64,000 nt of DNA. It comes from CAWFZT01 sp963820415 (GTDB taxonomy: Bacteria; Chloroflexota; Anaerolineae; Anaerolineales; Anaerolineaceae). Below, one piece after another: positions 27,283-35,360 of the stretch (position 1 is its first letter; the number at the start of each line of letters is the position of its first letter). A program made the translations under genes and the position numbers. The stretch spans positions 213,134-277,133 of the forward strand of contig CAWFZT010000011.1 in assembly GCA_963820415.1 (NCBI GenBank), written 5' to 3'. A model generated the notes under the pieces. That model searched no databases. It was given only the letters and a program-made list of their open reading frames with translations, and had not been told where the DNA came from.

Positions 27283-27315
27283 AAATAAAAAAATAGGGGC
27301 GCATAAACGCGCCCC
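27283..27315 (-). terminator. Rho-independent terminator of the sigma/anti-sigma unit
   Basis: Stem GGGGCGC / GCGCCCC with a six-base loop; on the minus strand it is followed by TATTTTTTTATTTA. It lies 19 bp past the anti-sigma stop at 27334. A textbook terminator. Confidence 0.88.
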
Positions 27316-27333
27316 TGGTATTCTTCTCACTCC

Positions 27334-28095
27334 CTACAAATTCCCGCCGAGGACTTTCGCCCCGGTAGGCCCGGGACTGCCCCCGGTGGGCTCAACGGTA
27401 ATGCCAAAGCTCGAAAAATTCAGCAGCGATCCGGGCGCCTGCACGGCCAGCATGCCGTAGCCGTTCTGCCCAACATAAAACAAGCCGCCGCTGACACGTT
27501 TGCCATCCTTCACCAGCCACAACTGGTACTGCTGCGCCGTACCCAGGGCAGGCAGCCCATCCACAATCAACGTGCCGGCCATGCCTTCCTGACTGATCAC
27601 CATGATCCCGCTGGCATTGGGAGCGCTGCCGGTGCCTTTCAGCGCCACCAGGTGAAACTCGGAAGATTGAACCCTTTTTACCTGGTTCCACCATACCAGG
27701 TTGCTGGCAGCCAGGGCAATCAACAGCAGCAAACTGACCCCCACCCAGATTGGCCCGGTGTTGCGCACGCTCGAAGCAAGCGAGCGGTACAGTCTCCACA
27801 GAACGGGGATTTTGATCCGAAGCCAGAACCCAGGCGCGCCAATTTTCTGGGGCGCCTTTCCCGGCGCAGTCTGAGGATCTTCGAAACCGCGCAGGATGCT
27901 GGCTTTCAGGCGGGTGGGCGGCTGCACCTGCGGGGCAGCCAGCCCGAGATGGGAAGCGGTGGCCTGGTAATCCTCCAGCTCTGCCTGGCAGACAGCGCAA
28001 ACGGCCAGATGCGCCTCGACCTGGAAAGCTTCTTCCTCATCCAGGCAGTCGAGGGCATACGCCGGAATCTGCTCAGTAACGTGCGCTCCAATCAC
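27334..28095 (-). CDS. Anti-sigma factor, RskA type, with zinc-finger-like N terminus
   Basis: Membrane anti-sigma factor of about 253 residues. A GTG at 28095 with GAGG eight bases upstream is taken as start, because the open frame further upstream (to 28200) runs through an inverted-repeat element. The N-terminal anti-sigma domain contains the H-x3-C-x2-C signature (HLAVCAVCQAELEDYQ) and a preceding LDCLDEEEAFQVEAHL. One membrane span follows (VSLLLLIALAASNLVWW), then an RskA C-terminal domain (GTLIVDGLPALGTAQQYQLW, GQNGYGMLAVQAPG, ending SPGPTGAKVLGGNL). It lies downstream of the ECF sigma gene on the same strand and should hold that sigma factor at the membrane. Confidence 0.82.
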   Translation of the reverse strand: MIGAHVTEQIPAYALDCLDEEEAFQVEAHLAVCAVCQAELEDYQATASHLGLAAPQVQPPTRLKASILRGFEDPQTAPGKAPQKIGAPGFWLRIKIPVLWRLYRSLASSVRNTGPIWVGVSLLLLIALAASNLVWWNQVKRVQSSEFHLVALKGTGSAPNASGIMVISQEGMAGTLIVDGLPALGTAQQYQLWLVKDGKRVSGGLFYVGQNGYGMLAVQAPGSLLNFSSFGITVEPTGGSPGPTGAKVLGGNL

Positions 28096-28157
28096 AGGGT
28101 CTGCCTCTAAGAGATAGTACGCAGAAAACTGGGTTTTGGATTTACTTGTTCTTGCGA

Positions 28158-28244
28158 TGTCATTGCGAACGAGCGCTTTTTGCGCGCGAAGCAATCTCAC
28201 TGCTTACTCTGAGATTGCTTCGGCGAAGACGCCTCGCAATGACA
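28158..28244. repeat. 87-bp element with TGTCATTGCGA ends between sigma and anti-sigma genes
   Basis: 11-bp inverted ends TGTCATTGCGA and TCGCAATGACA, and an interior AAGCAATCTCA / TGAGATTGCTT pair. It belongs to the same family as 26996-27243, and interrupts the sigma/anti-sigma unit without touching either coding region. Confidence 0.8.
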
Positions 28245-28280
28245 TTGGCGAAGGGCTGGGATTGAATTTCGGATAGGTTC

Positions 28281-28814
28281 TTACCCTAACAGATCCTTCA
28301 GCTTGATCATCCCCAGGCGGATGCGGGTCTTGATGGTGCCCAACGGCTGCTTGAGCGTCTCGGAAATTTCTTGTTGTGTCATACCCATAAAATAAGCCAG
28401 CACCAGCGCTTGGCGTTGTTCTTCGGGCAACTGCTCCAGCGCCTGGCGCACCTGCTGCTGCTGTTGGCGCAGCTCGACAGATGGCTCGACCGCCGCTTCA
28501 CCGGCAAAATCGTTGAGCGAAAACAGGTCATCTTCCAGGCTGTCGGCATGCCCCTCGGGGCGCACATTCTGCTGGCGGAGGATATCGATGGCCCGGTGGC
28601 GGGTGACGCTGCTCAACCAGGTGGTCAGCCTGCCCTGCTGCGGGTCGTAATGCCGGGCGAAGCGCCACACCTGGACGAAAACATCCTGGGTAACTTCTTC
28701 AGCCGTCTCGCTGCTGCCGGTGATGCGGAAAGCCAGACTGAAGACCATCCTGCCATACCGGTCGTACAGTGCTCCCAGGGCGGCGCTGTGCGCCTGAGCA
28801 ACCTGGCCCATCAA
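28281..28814 (-). CDS. RNA polymerase ECF sigma factor, SigK-like
   Basis: Sigma factor of about 177 residues with region 2 (LYDRYGRMVFSLAFRITGSS, ETAEEVTQDVFVQVWRFARH) and region 4 (LPEEQRQALVLAYFMGMTQQ, EISETLKQPLGTIKTRIRLG). The reading frame uses TTG at 28814 or ATG at 28811. Codons just upstream read ATDDAAL, matching the usual N-terminal motif of this family, but there is no standard start codon before a stop, so the true start is uncertain and an unusual start or an upstream indel is possible. It precedes the RskA-type anti-sigma gene. Confidence 0.88.
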   Translation of the reverse strand: MMGQVAQAHSAALGALYDRYGRMVFSLAFRITGSSETAEEVTQDVFVQVWRFARHYDPQQGRLTTWLSSVTRHRAIDILRQQNVRPEGHADSLEDDLFSLNDFAGEAAVEPSVELRQQQQQVRQALEQLPEEQRQALVLAYFMGMTQQEISETLKQPLGTIKTRIRLGMIKLKDLLG

Positions 28815-28902
28815 AGCCGCGTCGTCGGTAGCAGGATTTATAAGCTATTACGATTATACGTCAAACCCCGCCATGAAACGCCGGCGCGCCTTCCCCACCC
28901 AG

Positions 28903-29682
28903 CTAGCGGCTCTGGTCAGCGAACTTCCACCACAGGTAGGTCGCCGCCATCCCGGCCAGACCGGCCAGCATCACAATCCAATAGCTGGCCGCCGGCAGGA
29001 CAATTTTCGGTTGGGAATACAATCCCGGCACGTCCCAGGGGAAATATTCACCCCATCCGGCTATCGCCACCACGTTGGCCACGATCATGGTGAGAATCGC
29101 CGCACCGACCGGCAGCAGGTAACCCCGCCCGATGCTGGCCAAAAGCGCAAAGGGCAGGGCCACTACGATGGCCAGGCCGGCGGTGATGGCCGCCTTCAGG
29201 CAGCCCTGCAGAATTACCCCGGTCGAGCCCCCTGGCAGCCCGATCAGGGCGCCCATCCCCAGCCCAAGGAATAAGATCACCAGGCTCAGCCCTGCCGACC
29301 AGGCGGCGGACACGGCAAATTTGGCCAGGAGGATGCTCGCACGCGGCACCGGCACGGCCAGCATGTCTTTCAGCGTGCCGTCGGAAAATTCACGCCCGAA
29401 CACCCAGCTCACGATCAGGCAAAAAAATATAAAACCACCCGCAGCGATCATCTGAGCGAATAAGTTCATGTAGGCCGGCCAGTTGGTCGCTGTATCCGCC
29501 ATCAGGTTGGCCTTGGCGCTGATCAGGCCAAGCTTGCGGGAAATATCGGGGTTTCTAGAAACGAAAATCAAAAAAGAGATCCCCAGCGGCATAAGCAAGG
29601 ACCCCAGGACGGTAAACAGCGGCATGCGCGAGCGCAGGGTTTTACGAAACTCGACCCAAAGCATGTCCAAAAAGGCGCTCAT
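28903..29682 (-). CDS. ABC-2 type transporter permease
   Basis: Membrane protein of 259 residues with about six spans. It begins MSAFLDMLWVEFRKTLRSRM, typical of ABC-2 permeases, and has the conserved cytoplasmic loop FGREFSDGTLKDMLAVPVPR. The start at 29682 overlaps the ATPase stop by four bases (ATGA), so the two are translationally coupled. It is the last gene of the TetR-ATPase-permease unit. The likely role is export of an unknown compound or bacitracin-type resistance; no biosynthetic genes are nearby. Confidence 0.88.
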   Translation of the reverse strand: MSAFLDMLWVEFRKTLRSRMPLFTVLGSLLMPLGISFLIFVSRNPDISRKLGLISAKANLMADTATNWPAYMNLFAQMIAAGGFIFFCLIVSWVFGREFSDGTLKDMLAVPVPRASILLAKFAVSAAWSAGLSLVILFLGLGMGALIGLPGGSTGVILQGCLKAAITAGLAIVVALPFALLASIGRGYLLPVGAAILTMIVANVVAIAGWGEYFPWDVPGLYSQPKIVLPAASYWIVMLAGLAGMAATYLWWKFADQSR

Positions 29683-30605
29683 TTTACATCTCCTACCAGC
29701 CGGAGGAAATACTGCTCCAGCTCTTCTTCTTCGACCAGCAGTTGCGTGGGTGGGACGCCCGCCTGCACCAGCAGGCTGGCGATGTCGTCCGGGCGTTCGA
29801 TGCAGGCCGGCTGATTGAGCTGGAGCAGGCCATCCGGCAGGGTTTCGGCCGGATATCCGGCAGACGCCAGCGCCCGGCGGGCGGCCTCGCCATCGCGCGC
29901 CCGCAGCAGCAGCCGCCGGCGCCGGCTGCGTTCCAACTCGTCCATATCCAGCTCTTGCAGCAGGCGACCCTGGTGGATAATGCCGATGCGCCCGGCCAGG
30001 CGCGCCACCTCGGCCAGGATGTGGCTCGACATGAACACGGTCACGCCCTGCTGGCGGGTCAATTCAAGCAGAAGCTGGCGGATTTCGACGATCCCGGCCG
30101 GGTCCAGGCCGTTGGCCGGCTCGTCCAAAAAGAGCAGGCGGGGACGGCCCCAGCCGTGCAACAACGCCCTGGCTAATCCCAGCCGCTGGGCATTCCCCTG
30201 GGAGAGATTCCCGGCGCGCCGGCCAGCATAGGCAGCCAGGCCCATCTGCTCGATGATCTGGCCGACGGCGGCGAGGGCCGTACCGGGATGCAGGCGGCGG
30301 GCCACCTCCAGGTTCTCGTAGACAGTCAGCTCGGGGTAGGCGTGCGGGATTTCCACCAGGTATCCAACCCTGTCCCAGGGTTGGCGGCTGCCCAGGCGCA
30401 CCCGGGTTTGCAACACATAAGCTCTACCGCTGGTGGGCCGGATCATGCCCAGCAGCATGCGAATGGTGGTGGTTTTACCGGCCCCATTCAACCCCAGAAA
30501 GGCATAAATTTCTCCCTCGGCGACCCGTATCGACAGGTTTTCGACCGCCTGTACATCTCCGTAGCGTTTTCCGAGGCCCTGCGTTTCAATCAGATATTCA
30601 GCCAT
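29679..30605 (-). CDS. ABC transporter ATP-binding protein of the ABC-2 exporter
   Basis: ATPase of 308 residues of the CcmA/DrrA type. Walker A is LGLNGAGKTTTIRMLLG (about residue 39). The signature is LSQGNAQRLGLARAL with Gln-Gly-Asn in place of Gly-Gly-Gln, followed by Walker B LLFLDEPANGLDP and the switch region VFMSSHILAEVARLAG. The C-terminal 80 residues form the usual small regulatory domain. It overlaps the TetR stop (30598) by eight bases, so the three genes make one operon on the minus strand. Confidence 0.9.
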   Translation of the reverse strand: MAEYLIETQGLGKRYGDVQAVENLSIRVAEGEIYAFLGLNGAGKTTTIRMLLGMIRPTSGRAYVLQTRVRLGSRQPWDRVGYLVEIPHAYPELTVYENLEVARRLHPGTALAAVGQIIEQMGLAAYAGRRAGNLSQGNAQRLGLARALLHGWGRPRLLFLDEPANGLDPAGIVEIRQLLLELTRQQGVTVFMSSHILAEVARLAGRIGIIHQGRLLQELDMDELERSRRRRLLLRARDGEAARRALASAGYPAETLPDGLLQLNQPACIERPDDIASLLVQAGVPPTQLLVEEEELEQYFLRLVGDVK

Positions 30606-31236
30606 TTATTTCCTCGCTATCCTGCCTTCCCAACTCAATCTCTCCTATACAATACGCCGCCATCAGTTCCATCAGGGTGTCTACCGTGCCCTTAAAATTA
30701 CCCGGCCCAAAATCGTCCTCGTGCAAGGTAGTCAGCACCAGCGCATACAGCAGGCCGCTGATCTCCTCCACCTGCGCCCGGATGGGTATGCCCGTCTTGC
30801 GGCAGTGCTCGAGCAGCTCCCCGATGAAGACCTCGTCGCTGGCCAGGTGCTGCTGAAGTTTTTCGGCCGGGACGCGTCGAAAAAGCAGGTCGTAATCACT
30901 GCTGGTAAAAAACTGCAGGATGGGGATGGTTTTCAACAGGTCAAAAGCCTTCTGGAAAACCCCCAGCAGGCGCACCCGCGGCGACGGCCCAGGCAGGTCG
31001 ATAGCCTCCAGAAGCTCCAGGCGAAAGCGCTTTTCGGCCTGTTCGATCACGTCCATGAACAAGGCTTCTTTGGACTCGTAGAAGAGGTAAAACGCCCCTT
31101 TCGAAATGCCGGCGGCCGCGGCAAGCTCTTCGACGCTGGTTTTTTTCAATCCATAGGCCGAAAACTGTCGGTAACCCTGCTCAAGCAGCCGCTCGCCGAT
31201 CAATTTCTTTTCATTCTGCGTAAATCCTTTAGGCAT
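30598..31236 (-). CDS. TetR family transcriptional regulator of the ABC-2 exporter
   Basis: Repressor of 212 residues. The helix-turn-helix is GERLLEQGYRQFSAYGLKKT, SVEELAAAAGISKGAFYLFY and ESKEALFMDVIEQAEK. The C-terminal part is a ligand domain of unknown specificity. It is the first gene of a tight operon with the ABC ATPase and permease; a dyad at 31256-31280 lies about 20 bp upstream of the start. Confidence 0.9.
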   Translation of the reverse strand: MPKGFTQNEKKLIGERLLEQGYRQFSAYGLKKTSVEELAAAAGISKGAFYLFYESKEALFMDVIEQAEKRFRLELLEAIDLPGPSPRVRLLGVFQKAFDLLKTIPILQFFTSSDYDLLFRRVPAEKLQQHLASDEVFIGELLEHCRKTGIPIRAQVEEISGLLYALVLTTLHEDDFGPGNFKGTVDTLMELMAAYCIGEIELGRQDSEEING

Positions 31237-31255
31237 AACGCACCTTTATGAACGT

Positions 31256-31280
31256 GTGACTGATTTATAAATGCAGTCAC
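31256..31280. promoter_or_regulatory. TetR-type operator dyad upstream of the ABC-2 operon
   Basis: Arms GTGACTG and CAGTCAC frame a central ATTTATAAAT palindrome, 25 bp in all. The position directly before the regulator start indicates autoregulation. This is inferred from symmetry and position. Confidence 0.65.
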
Positions 31281-31350
31281 ATTATAGCACTTTTTATCTG
31301 CTCTGTCTAATGTCGGCTCACAGAGTCTTTGGGAATTCCCGTGGTGAACT

Positions 31351-31386
31351 CCCGGATTTGGGGTGTCATGACACCCCAAATCCGGG
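31351..31386. repeat. Perfect 36-bp palindrome between divergent genes
   Basis: Half-arm CCCGGATTTGGGGTGTCA is followed exactly by its complement, with no loop. Weaker symmetry (CCCGTGG upstream, CCACGG downstream) extends the hairpin to about 75 nt. It sits between the TetR gene and the divergently read PAC2 gene, so it is not a simple terminator. It could be a cruciform, an operator or a mobile palindromic element. Confidence 0.8.
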
Positions 31387-31526
31387 GACATTCCACGGTA
31401 AATCCTAATGAGCATGCTCACATTTATGTGCAAGGCGCCGGGTTGCGTGGTATGATAATTTTTAAGGTATGCCATAACGATTGAGATGGATGGGGCTGCC
31501 ATGCTGTTTTTAAAGAGGATTTGTCT

Positions 31527-32480
31527 ATGCCGGATGCCCTAGAGCTGTGGAAAAAACCAGCGGCCAAGGAAATCAACCTGCTGGCCGGCTGGCGCCAGTG
31601 GGCCGACGCTGGCTCGGTTTCCTCCGGCCTGCCTGAATACCTGGTTACTCTGCTGGATGCGCAACCGATCGGCAAGATCAAACCGGACGGCTTCTACCTC
31701 TTCCAGGTCCCCGGCACCTACGACCTGGTGCGCCCGATGGTGCGCTTCGAGGAAGGCTTTCCCAAGTCGCTGGAATCGCAGCGCAACGACCTGTTCTACG
31801 CCGGCGACGAGCAGCGCGGCCTGGTTATCTTCGTGGGGGACGAGCCGCACATGGATATCGAGCGCTATGTCGCCACCTTGCTCTCGGCGGTCAAAAAACT
31901 AGGGGTGAAGCGCATCGTCGGCCTAGGCGGCGTATATGCCGAGCTGCCCTATGACAAAGAGCGCATGGTCTCCTCGAACTACAGCCTGCCGGAGATGAAG
32001 CAGGAGATGAGCCAGATGGCGGTCGACCTGTCGGATTACGAGGGCGGCGCCAGCATCGGCTCGTATGTCTGCCGGCGGGCGTTCGACCAGGGCATCGAAT
32101 ACGCCAGCTTCTACGCCTTTGTGCCTTCCTATCAGCTCACCTCACTGGCCCAGATCGACAGCGCCATCCGCCTGGAGAACGACTACATGGCCTGGCTGGG
32201 GGTCATGCGCCGGGTCGATTTCATGCTCAAGCTACACCTCGACCTGACCGACCTGGAAAAGCGCAGCAAGCACCTGGTCGAAATGATGGACGCCAAGGTG
32301 GATGAGATCGAAAACGAAGCCCCCCAGCTCGGCCTGCGCGAGAAGCTGAAGGAGATCACCACCAATTTCAAGGAAACGCCTTTTATCCCGCTGGACGACG
32401 TGTGGGAGGACCAGTTACGCCACCTGCTGGATAAATTCGACGATGAGGAACCCCCCGCCGGGAACAACCCGGAAGATTAA
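31527..32480 (+). CDS. PAC2 family protein (proteasome assembly chaperone-like)
   Basis: Cytoplasmic protein of 317 residues. The ATG at 31527 is chosen because AGAGGA lies seven bases before it. The PAC2 fold is seen in LLAGWRQWADAGSVSSGLPE, then VPGTYDLVRPMVRFEEGFPK, LVIFVGDEPHMDIERYVATL and KRIVGLGGVYAELPYDKERM. A highly charged C-terminal helical tail runs over about 245-317. The family is found in actinobacterial and chloroflexal genomes, sometimes near proteasome or ATP-grasp genes; neither is present here. The biochemical role in bacteria is unknown. Confidence 0.85.
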   Translation: MPDALELWKKPAAKEINLLAGWRQWADAGSVSSGLPEYLVTLLDAQPIGKIKPDGFYLFQVPGTYDLVRPMVRFEEGFPKSLESQRNDLFYAGDEQRGLVIFVGDEPHMDIERYVATLLSAVKKLGVKRIVGLGGVYAELPYDKERMVSSNYSLPEMKQEMSQMAVDLSDYEGGASIGSYVCRRAFDQGIEYASFYAFVPSYQLTSLAQIDSAIRLENDYMAWLGVMRRVDFMLKLHLDLTDLEKRSKHLVEMMDAKVDEIENEAPQLGLREKLKEITTNFKETPFIPLDDVWEDQLRHLLDKFDDEEPPAGNNPED

Positions 32481-32527
32481 GTATTCAGGTGTACCGCCAT
32501 TCGCCTCCTTCATTCAGGAATCCTGCA

Positions 32528-32912
32528 ATGAGTTTTCACCATAACCTTGATAAATGGTTACTTCAATCCAAAAAAGAGGACTGTCCTTACTGCCTGAAAG
32601 CAGAAGATCCCATGCAATCTGTTACCCTGAAACTATTCACATTTCCACTCTCCCTCCAACCTGCTCGGGCTCGCCGGGGGCGGGCAGGCCGACTTTATTA
32701 ATTACGAAAGCACCGTCTTCGCGCACACGCTAGAACTGAGCGTGGCTGGCTACCTGCGTGGCGCCCAGGAGCGCGGGCAGCGCCATTTTGCCTCTCCTGC
32801 AGACCAGGCCGACTTCAGCGCCGCCCTCGAAGCCGAGCTGAAGGGCATCGCCGATGACGGCCGGCTGCGCGAGCCGTTCTTCGACTACGTGATTATGGCG
32901 AGGAAAGCGTAA
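32528..32912 (+). pseudogene. Chimeric gene remnant: HIT-like N terminus and methyltransferase-like C terminus
   Basis: From an ATG at 32528 a frame reads MSFHHNLDKWLLQSKKEDCP and CLKAEDPMQSVTLKLF, resembling the N terminus of HIT-type proteins with a CPYC metal motif. Just after 32640 the other frame carries HFHSPSNLLGLAGGG, then FINYESTVFAHTLELSVAGY, and ends LREPFFDYVIMARKA at 32912, similar to the last part of class I SAM-dependent methyltransferases. Neither part is complete and the frames do not join. It seems to be a deletion scar joining two gene ends. Low certainty on both family calls. Confidence 0.4.
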
Positions 32913-33018
32913 AAAAGCGCATAACGGCCACCGCCTGGGCGGCGTTATCGCCTGAACCGCTGTATAATTTGCTTGTGAATACTTCTATAGTCACCAATAG
33001 CATTTCCTCAGGCCGGCC

Positions 33019-33381
33019 ATGAATGCGGCTCTTCAGGTCCCCACCATCCCAAATCGCACCCGCATCCCGCAGGCGGCCATTCAAAGTGTGGTCGACCAAA
33101 TCGTGGCGGGTTTCCAACCAGAAAAGATCATCGTATTTGGCTCTTACGCCTATGGAACTCCTCGCCCCGAAAGCGACCTGGATTTGTGCGTGATCATGGA
33201 AACGCCGTTATCCGAGACAGAACAGGCAACCACGATCTGCAGAAGCATCCAATACCGGTTTGGGCTAGACCTGATCGTATGTAAACCGCAGCGTCTGGCA
33301 CAGCGCCTGGAATGGGGAGATTCGTTTCTAAAAGAAGTTGTCAGCAAGGGGGTCATCCTTTATGAATCCGCTGACGCTTGA
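33019..33381 (+). CDS. MNT-type nucleotidyltransferase domain protein (antitoxin of the HEPN pair)
   Basis: Small protein of 120 residues with the minimal nucleotidyltransferase motif GSYAYGTPRPESDLDLCVIM, that is G-S-x(n)-S-D-x-D-L. The last 19 bases overlap the HEPN gene start (33362), the usual coupling of MNT/HEPN toxin-antitoxin pairs. In studied systems such proteins neutralise the partner by AMPylation. Whether this pair is active is not shown here. Confidence 0.85.
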   Translation: MNAALQVPTIPNRTRIPQAAIQSVVDQIVAGFQPEKIIVFGSYAYGTPRPESDLDLCVIMETPLSETEQATTICRSIQYRFGLDLIVCKPQRLAQRLEWGDSFLKEVVSKGVILYESADA

Positions 33382-33745
33382 GTGGATCGCCAAGGCTGAA
33401 GGAGATTTGGATACAGCCTTACGGGAATATCGTGCCCGTCGCCGGCCCAATTATGATGCCGCTTGCTTTCATGCCCAACAAACAGCCGAAAAGTACCTGA
33501 AAGCCTGGCTGCAAGAGAATGGAAAAGACGTACCTCGTATTCACAACCTGGTTGAACTTGTGTCCCTTTGCATTGAAGCTGATGGGACCTTTGCCATTCT
33601 TGAACCCGACATGAGGGGATTGGATGGTTATGCGGTTCGTGTACGTTACCCTGGACAGAGCGCCAGTAAAGAAGAGGCGCGGACGGCTGTTAAAATAGCA
33701 AAAAGCATCCAATCCTTTGTGCAATCCCGACTGAATCTACTGTAA
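33362..33745 (+). CDS. HEPN domain protein (toxin-like partner of MNT)
   Basis: Protein of 127 residues of the PF05168-type HEPN family: LEWIAKAEGDLDTALREY, ACFHAQQTAEKYLKAWLQEN, HNLVEL, and EEARTAVKIAKSIQSFVQSR. The start at 33362 lies within the MNT gene. HEPN proteins of this group are often RNases; the usual R-x(4-6)-H motif is not obvious in this copy, so catalytic activity is uncertain. It is followed by the beta-lactamase-family gene 15 bp later, in the same direction. Confidence 0.82.
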   Translation: MNPLTLEWIAKAEGDLDTALREYRARRRPNYDAACFHAQQTAEKYLKAWLQENGKDVPRIHNLVELVSLCIEADGTFAILEPDMRGLDGYAVRVRYPGQSASKEEARTAVKIAKSIQSFVQSRLNLL

Positions 33746-33760
33746 GTGGAGTAATTCTAT

Positions 33761-35179
33761 ATGATTATTAAACAACTGCCCCGCTGCACCCCAGAAGCGC
33801 AAGGAATTTCTTCGGCTGCCCTGCTGGCCTTTGTCGAAGCCTTGGAGCGCATCCCCGAGATGCACAGCCTGATGCTGCTGCGCCACGGCTGCGTGGCGGC
33901 TGAGGGATGGTGGTCGCCCTACGGGCCGGCGCGCCCGCACATGCTCTTCTCACTCAGCAAAAGTTTCACCTCCACGGCGGTCGGCCTGGCAGTGGCAGAA
34001 GGCCGTCTCTCGGTAGAGGACCTGCTACTGACTTTCTTCCCGGACGAAGCGCCACCCGAAGGGCCAGATGCCAACCTGGCCAAAATGCGCATCCGCCACC
34101 TGCTGTCCATGTCCACCGGGCACGATAAAGACACCACCGAGCAGCTCAGAGCCAACCCGGACGGGGACTGGATCAAAGCCTTCCTGGCCCTGCCGGTCGA
34201 GCACGCCCCCGGCACGCATTTCGTCTATAACAGTGGCGCCTCTTTCATGCTGGCGGCGGTAGTGCAGAAACTGACCGGGATGAAGATGGTGGATTACCTC
34301 AAGCCGCGCCTGTTCGACCCGTTGGGCATCGAGAACGCCGCCTGGGAAACCTCACCGCAGGGGATCAATTTCGGCGGCTGGGGCCTGAGCGTCAAAACCG
34401 AGGACATCACCCGTTTTGGTCAGTTGTACCTGCAAAAAGGCATGTGGCAGGGGCAGCGCATCCTCAGCGAAGCCTGGGTGAAAGAGGCCACCTCGAAGCA
34501 GGTAATGAATGGCAAGAAACCCAACAGCGACTGGGAACAGGGCTACGGCTACCAGTTCTGGCGCTGCCGCCACGGCGCTTACCGGGGCGACGGCGCCTTC
34601 GGACAGTACTGCGTGGTGCTGCCCGCCCAGGGCGCCGTGCTGGCGATCACCAGCGCGGTCGACGATATGCAAGCCGTGCTGAACGTGGTGTGGCAGCACC
34701 TGCTGCCCGCCCTTGGCCCGGCTCCCCTGCTGGAAGATCCGGCTGCCCAGGCCAGGCTGGCGGACAAGCTGTCCGGGCTGGCGCTCGAACCTCCGCAGGG
34801 CCAAGCGCTGACCGCCGCGGCGGCTGCCATTTCAGGAAAAACCTTCCTGCTGGAGCCCAACCCGATGAAAGTCGAGGCGGTCAGCTTTGATTTTGGCGCC
34901 AGCGGGTCTACCCTCAAGCTGCGCACCCAGGACGACGAGCAGGTGATCACCGCCGGCTGCGGGGCGTGGATCGAAGGGGTGATGGGCGACCGGCCGGTAG
35001 CCGCCAGCGGAGTGTGGACTGCGGCGGACACCTTCGTCCTGACACTGCGCTATTACGAAACGCCCGTCTATGACACGCACACCTTCCAGTTCGATGGAGA
35101 CAGGTTATTACTAAAGGGCGGGGTGAACGTGGCCTTTGGCCCAAAGGAATACCCGCCGGTGCAGGGGCGGCTGGCGTAG
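33761..35179 (+). CDS. Beta-lactamase-family serine hydrolase (penicillin-binding-protein-like)
   Basis: Hydrolase of 472 residues of the class C/PBP superfamily, probably an esterase or peptidase. The active Ser is in FSLSKSFTSTAVGLAVAEG (S-x-x-K) near residue 64; the second motif HFVYNSGASFML has Tyr-Asn in the place of Tyr-x-Asn; a GAYRGDGAFGQYCVVLP stretch corresponds to the KTG/HxG region. A separate C-terminal beta domain (about 350-472) is present, as in several bacterial members. There is no signal peptide, so it is likely cytoplasmic. GGAG before the ATG at 33761 supports the start. Confidence 0.85.
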   Translation: MIIKQLPRCTPEAQGISSAALLAFVEALERIPEMHSLMLLRHGCVAAEGWWSPYGPARPHMLFSLSKSFTSTAVGLAVAEGRLSVEDLLLTFFPDEAPPEGPDANLAKMRIRHLLSMSTGHDKDTTEQLRANPDGDWIKAFLALPVEHAPGTHFVYNSGASFMLAAVVQKLTGMKMVDYLKPRLFDPLGIENAAWETSPQGINFGGWGLSVKTEDITRFGQLYLQKGMWQGQRILSEAWVKEATSKQVMNGKKPNSDWEQGYGYQFWRCRHGAYRGDGAFGQYCVVLPAQGAVLAITSAVDDMQAVLNVVWQHLLPALGPAPLLEDPAAQARLADKLSGLALEPPQGQALTAAAAAISGKTFLLEPNPMKVEAVSFDFGASGSTLKLRTQDDEQVITAGCGAWIEGVMGDRPVAASGVWTAADTFVLTLRYYETPVYDTHTFQFDGDRLLLKGGVNVAFGPKEYPPVQGRLA

Positions 35180-35295
35180 AACAGTTCCGCCACCAGCTTT
35201 AGCGCCGCGCCGGTTTTCAAGAGATCGAACCCTATCCGGGCAGCGAAATCCCCGGCGATTTCCAGCAGCACTGGATTTTTATGGAGATGGAACTG

Positions 35296-35339
35296 CATTA
35301 TCACTTCCATTGATAATTAAATCACTGGAAGTGATAATG
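35296..35339. repeat. Near-perfect 19-bp inverted repeat
   Basis: Arms CATTATCACTTCCA and TGGAAGTGATAATG are perfect and extend inward with one mismatch to a loop of AATTAA. It lies 117 bp after the serine hydrolase stop. It has no T-run of a normal terminator. Confidence 0.7.
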
Positions 35340-35360
35340 GAAGAAGTGTTGTTCTTTCCC

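Noticed and set aside
27100..27330. Short ORFs within the TGTCATTGCGAG element
   Set aside because: They consist only of inverted-repeat sequence and have no ribosome site.
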